A stretch of DNA of 14,107 nt, taken from assembly GCA_012728505.1 (NCBI GenBank), contig JAAYEY010000109.1:1-14107 (forward strand), in the 5' to 3' direction. A model generated the notes under the pieces. That model searched no databases. It was not told the DNA's origin and worked only from the letters and a program-made list of their open reading frames with translations. The DNA comes from Synergistaceae bacterium. GTDB lineage: Bacteria; Synergistota; Synergistia; Synergistales; Synergistaceae. Positions within the stretch are counted from its first letter, which is position 1; every line of letters begins with the position of its first letter. Position numbers and translations under genes: made by a program. Positions 14,031 to 14,107 of the stretch are shown here, in pieces.

Positions 14031-14107
14031 ATGTTATCAGAGAGAGGAACTGACCCTCGCAGATCCATCCTTGCATCTGTGAAAAGACCGTCAAGGTACA
14101 CGGGTGG
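14031..14107 (+). CDS. N-terminus of a probable TIGR03960-type radical SAM protein (3' truncated)
   Basis: Only 25 codons are inside the window. They include SVKRPSRYTG, close to the V-x-(K)P-x-RY-x-G opening that I associate with the TIGR03960 B12-binding/radical SAM family. Genes of that family commonly follow rodA in Clostridia and Synergistota. The radical SAM CxxxCxxC cluster would lie beyond the edge, so the family is inferred from a short motif plus context. Start ATG 14031 has a good AGGGAGAT ribosome site. Confidence 0.55.
   Translation, partial: MLSERGTDPRRSILASVKRPSRYTG

Noticed and set aside
1..14107. CRISPR arrays, insertion sequences, tRNA or rRNA genes
   Set aside because: No spaced direct repeats, transposase motifs, terminal inverted repeats or RNA gene signatures were seen on reading; nearly all bases are in conserved plus-strand genes.

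Overview
The window is a dense, all-plus-strand block of housekeeping genes. It holds the tail of secF, then a terminator, then a run of fifteen closely packed genes that leaves the right edge. I see no mobile element, CRISPR array, rRNA or tRNA. The organism looks like a diderm anaerobe, most likely of the phylum Synergistota. This rests on gene order (rel-dtd-metallohydrolase-radC-mreBCD-mrdA-minCDE-rodA-radical SAM, a Clostridia/Synergistota-style layout), a LapA-type protein near a Sec gene, moderate GC, and heavy use of AGA/AGG and ATA codons. The phylum is an inference; the genus cannot be read from this.

Layout. (1) 1-588 is the C-terminal part of the SecF translocase subunit, ending in a clear intrinsic terminator at 604-636. 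(2) 716-6837 is a maintenance and stress section: a small LapA-domain membrane protein, the RecJ exonuclease, a bifunctional Rel (p)ppGpp enzyme, the D-aminoacyl-tRNA deacylase Dtd, a glyoxalase II-like metallo-beta-lactamase-fold hydrolase, and RadC. (3) 6913-11032 is the elongasome: MreB, MreC, MreD and the transpeptidase PBP2 (mrdA). (4) 11047-12818 is the complete Min system, MinC, MinD and MinE. (5) 12811-13923 is RodA, the glycosyltransferase partner of PBP2. (6) From 14031 a further gene begins, whose first 25 residues resemble the start of the TIGR03960 radical SAM family.

Spacing is 2-75 nt or a short overlap (mreC/mreD 4 nt, mreD/mrdA 8 nt, minE/rodA 8 nt) from 716 to 13923, so section 2 to 5 probably forms one long transcript, with possible internal promoters before mreB and before mreC. 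The co-transcription would tie stringent-response control and cell-wall elongation to division-site placement.

I did not find an undescribed system. The points worth a second look are residue-level departures from family consensus (MreB phosphate-2 Asp to Asn, the RecJ DHHA1 region, the RadC C-terminus, the MinC RSGQ motif), several non-ATG starts, and an unexplained 107-nt gap before the last gene.
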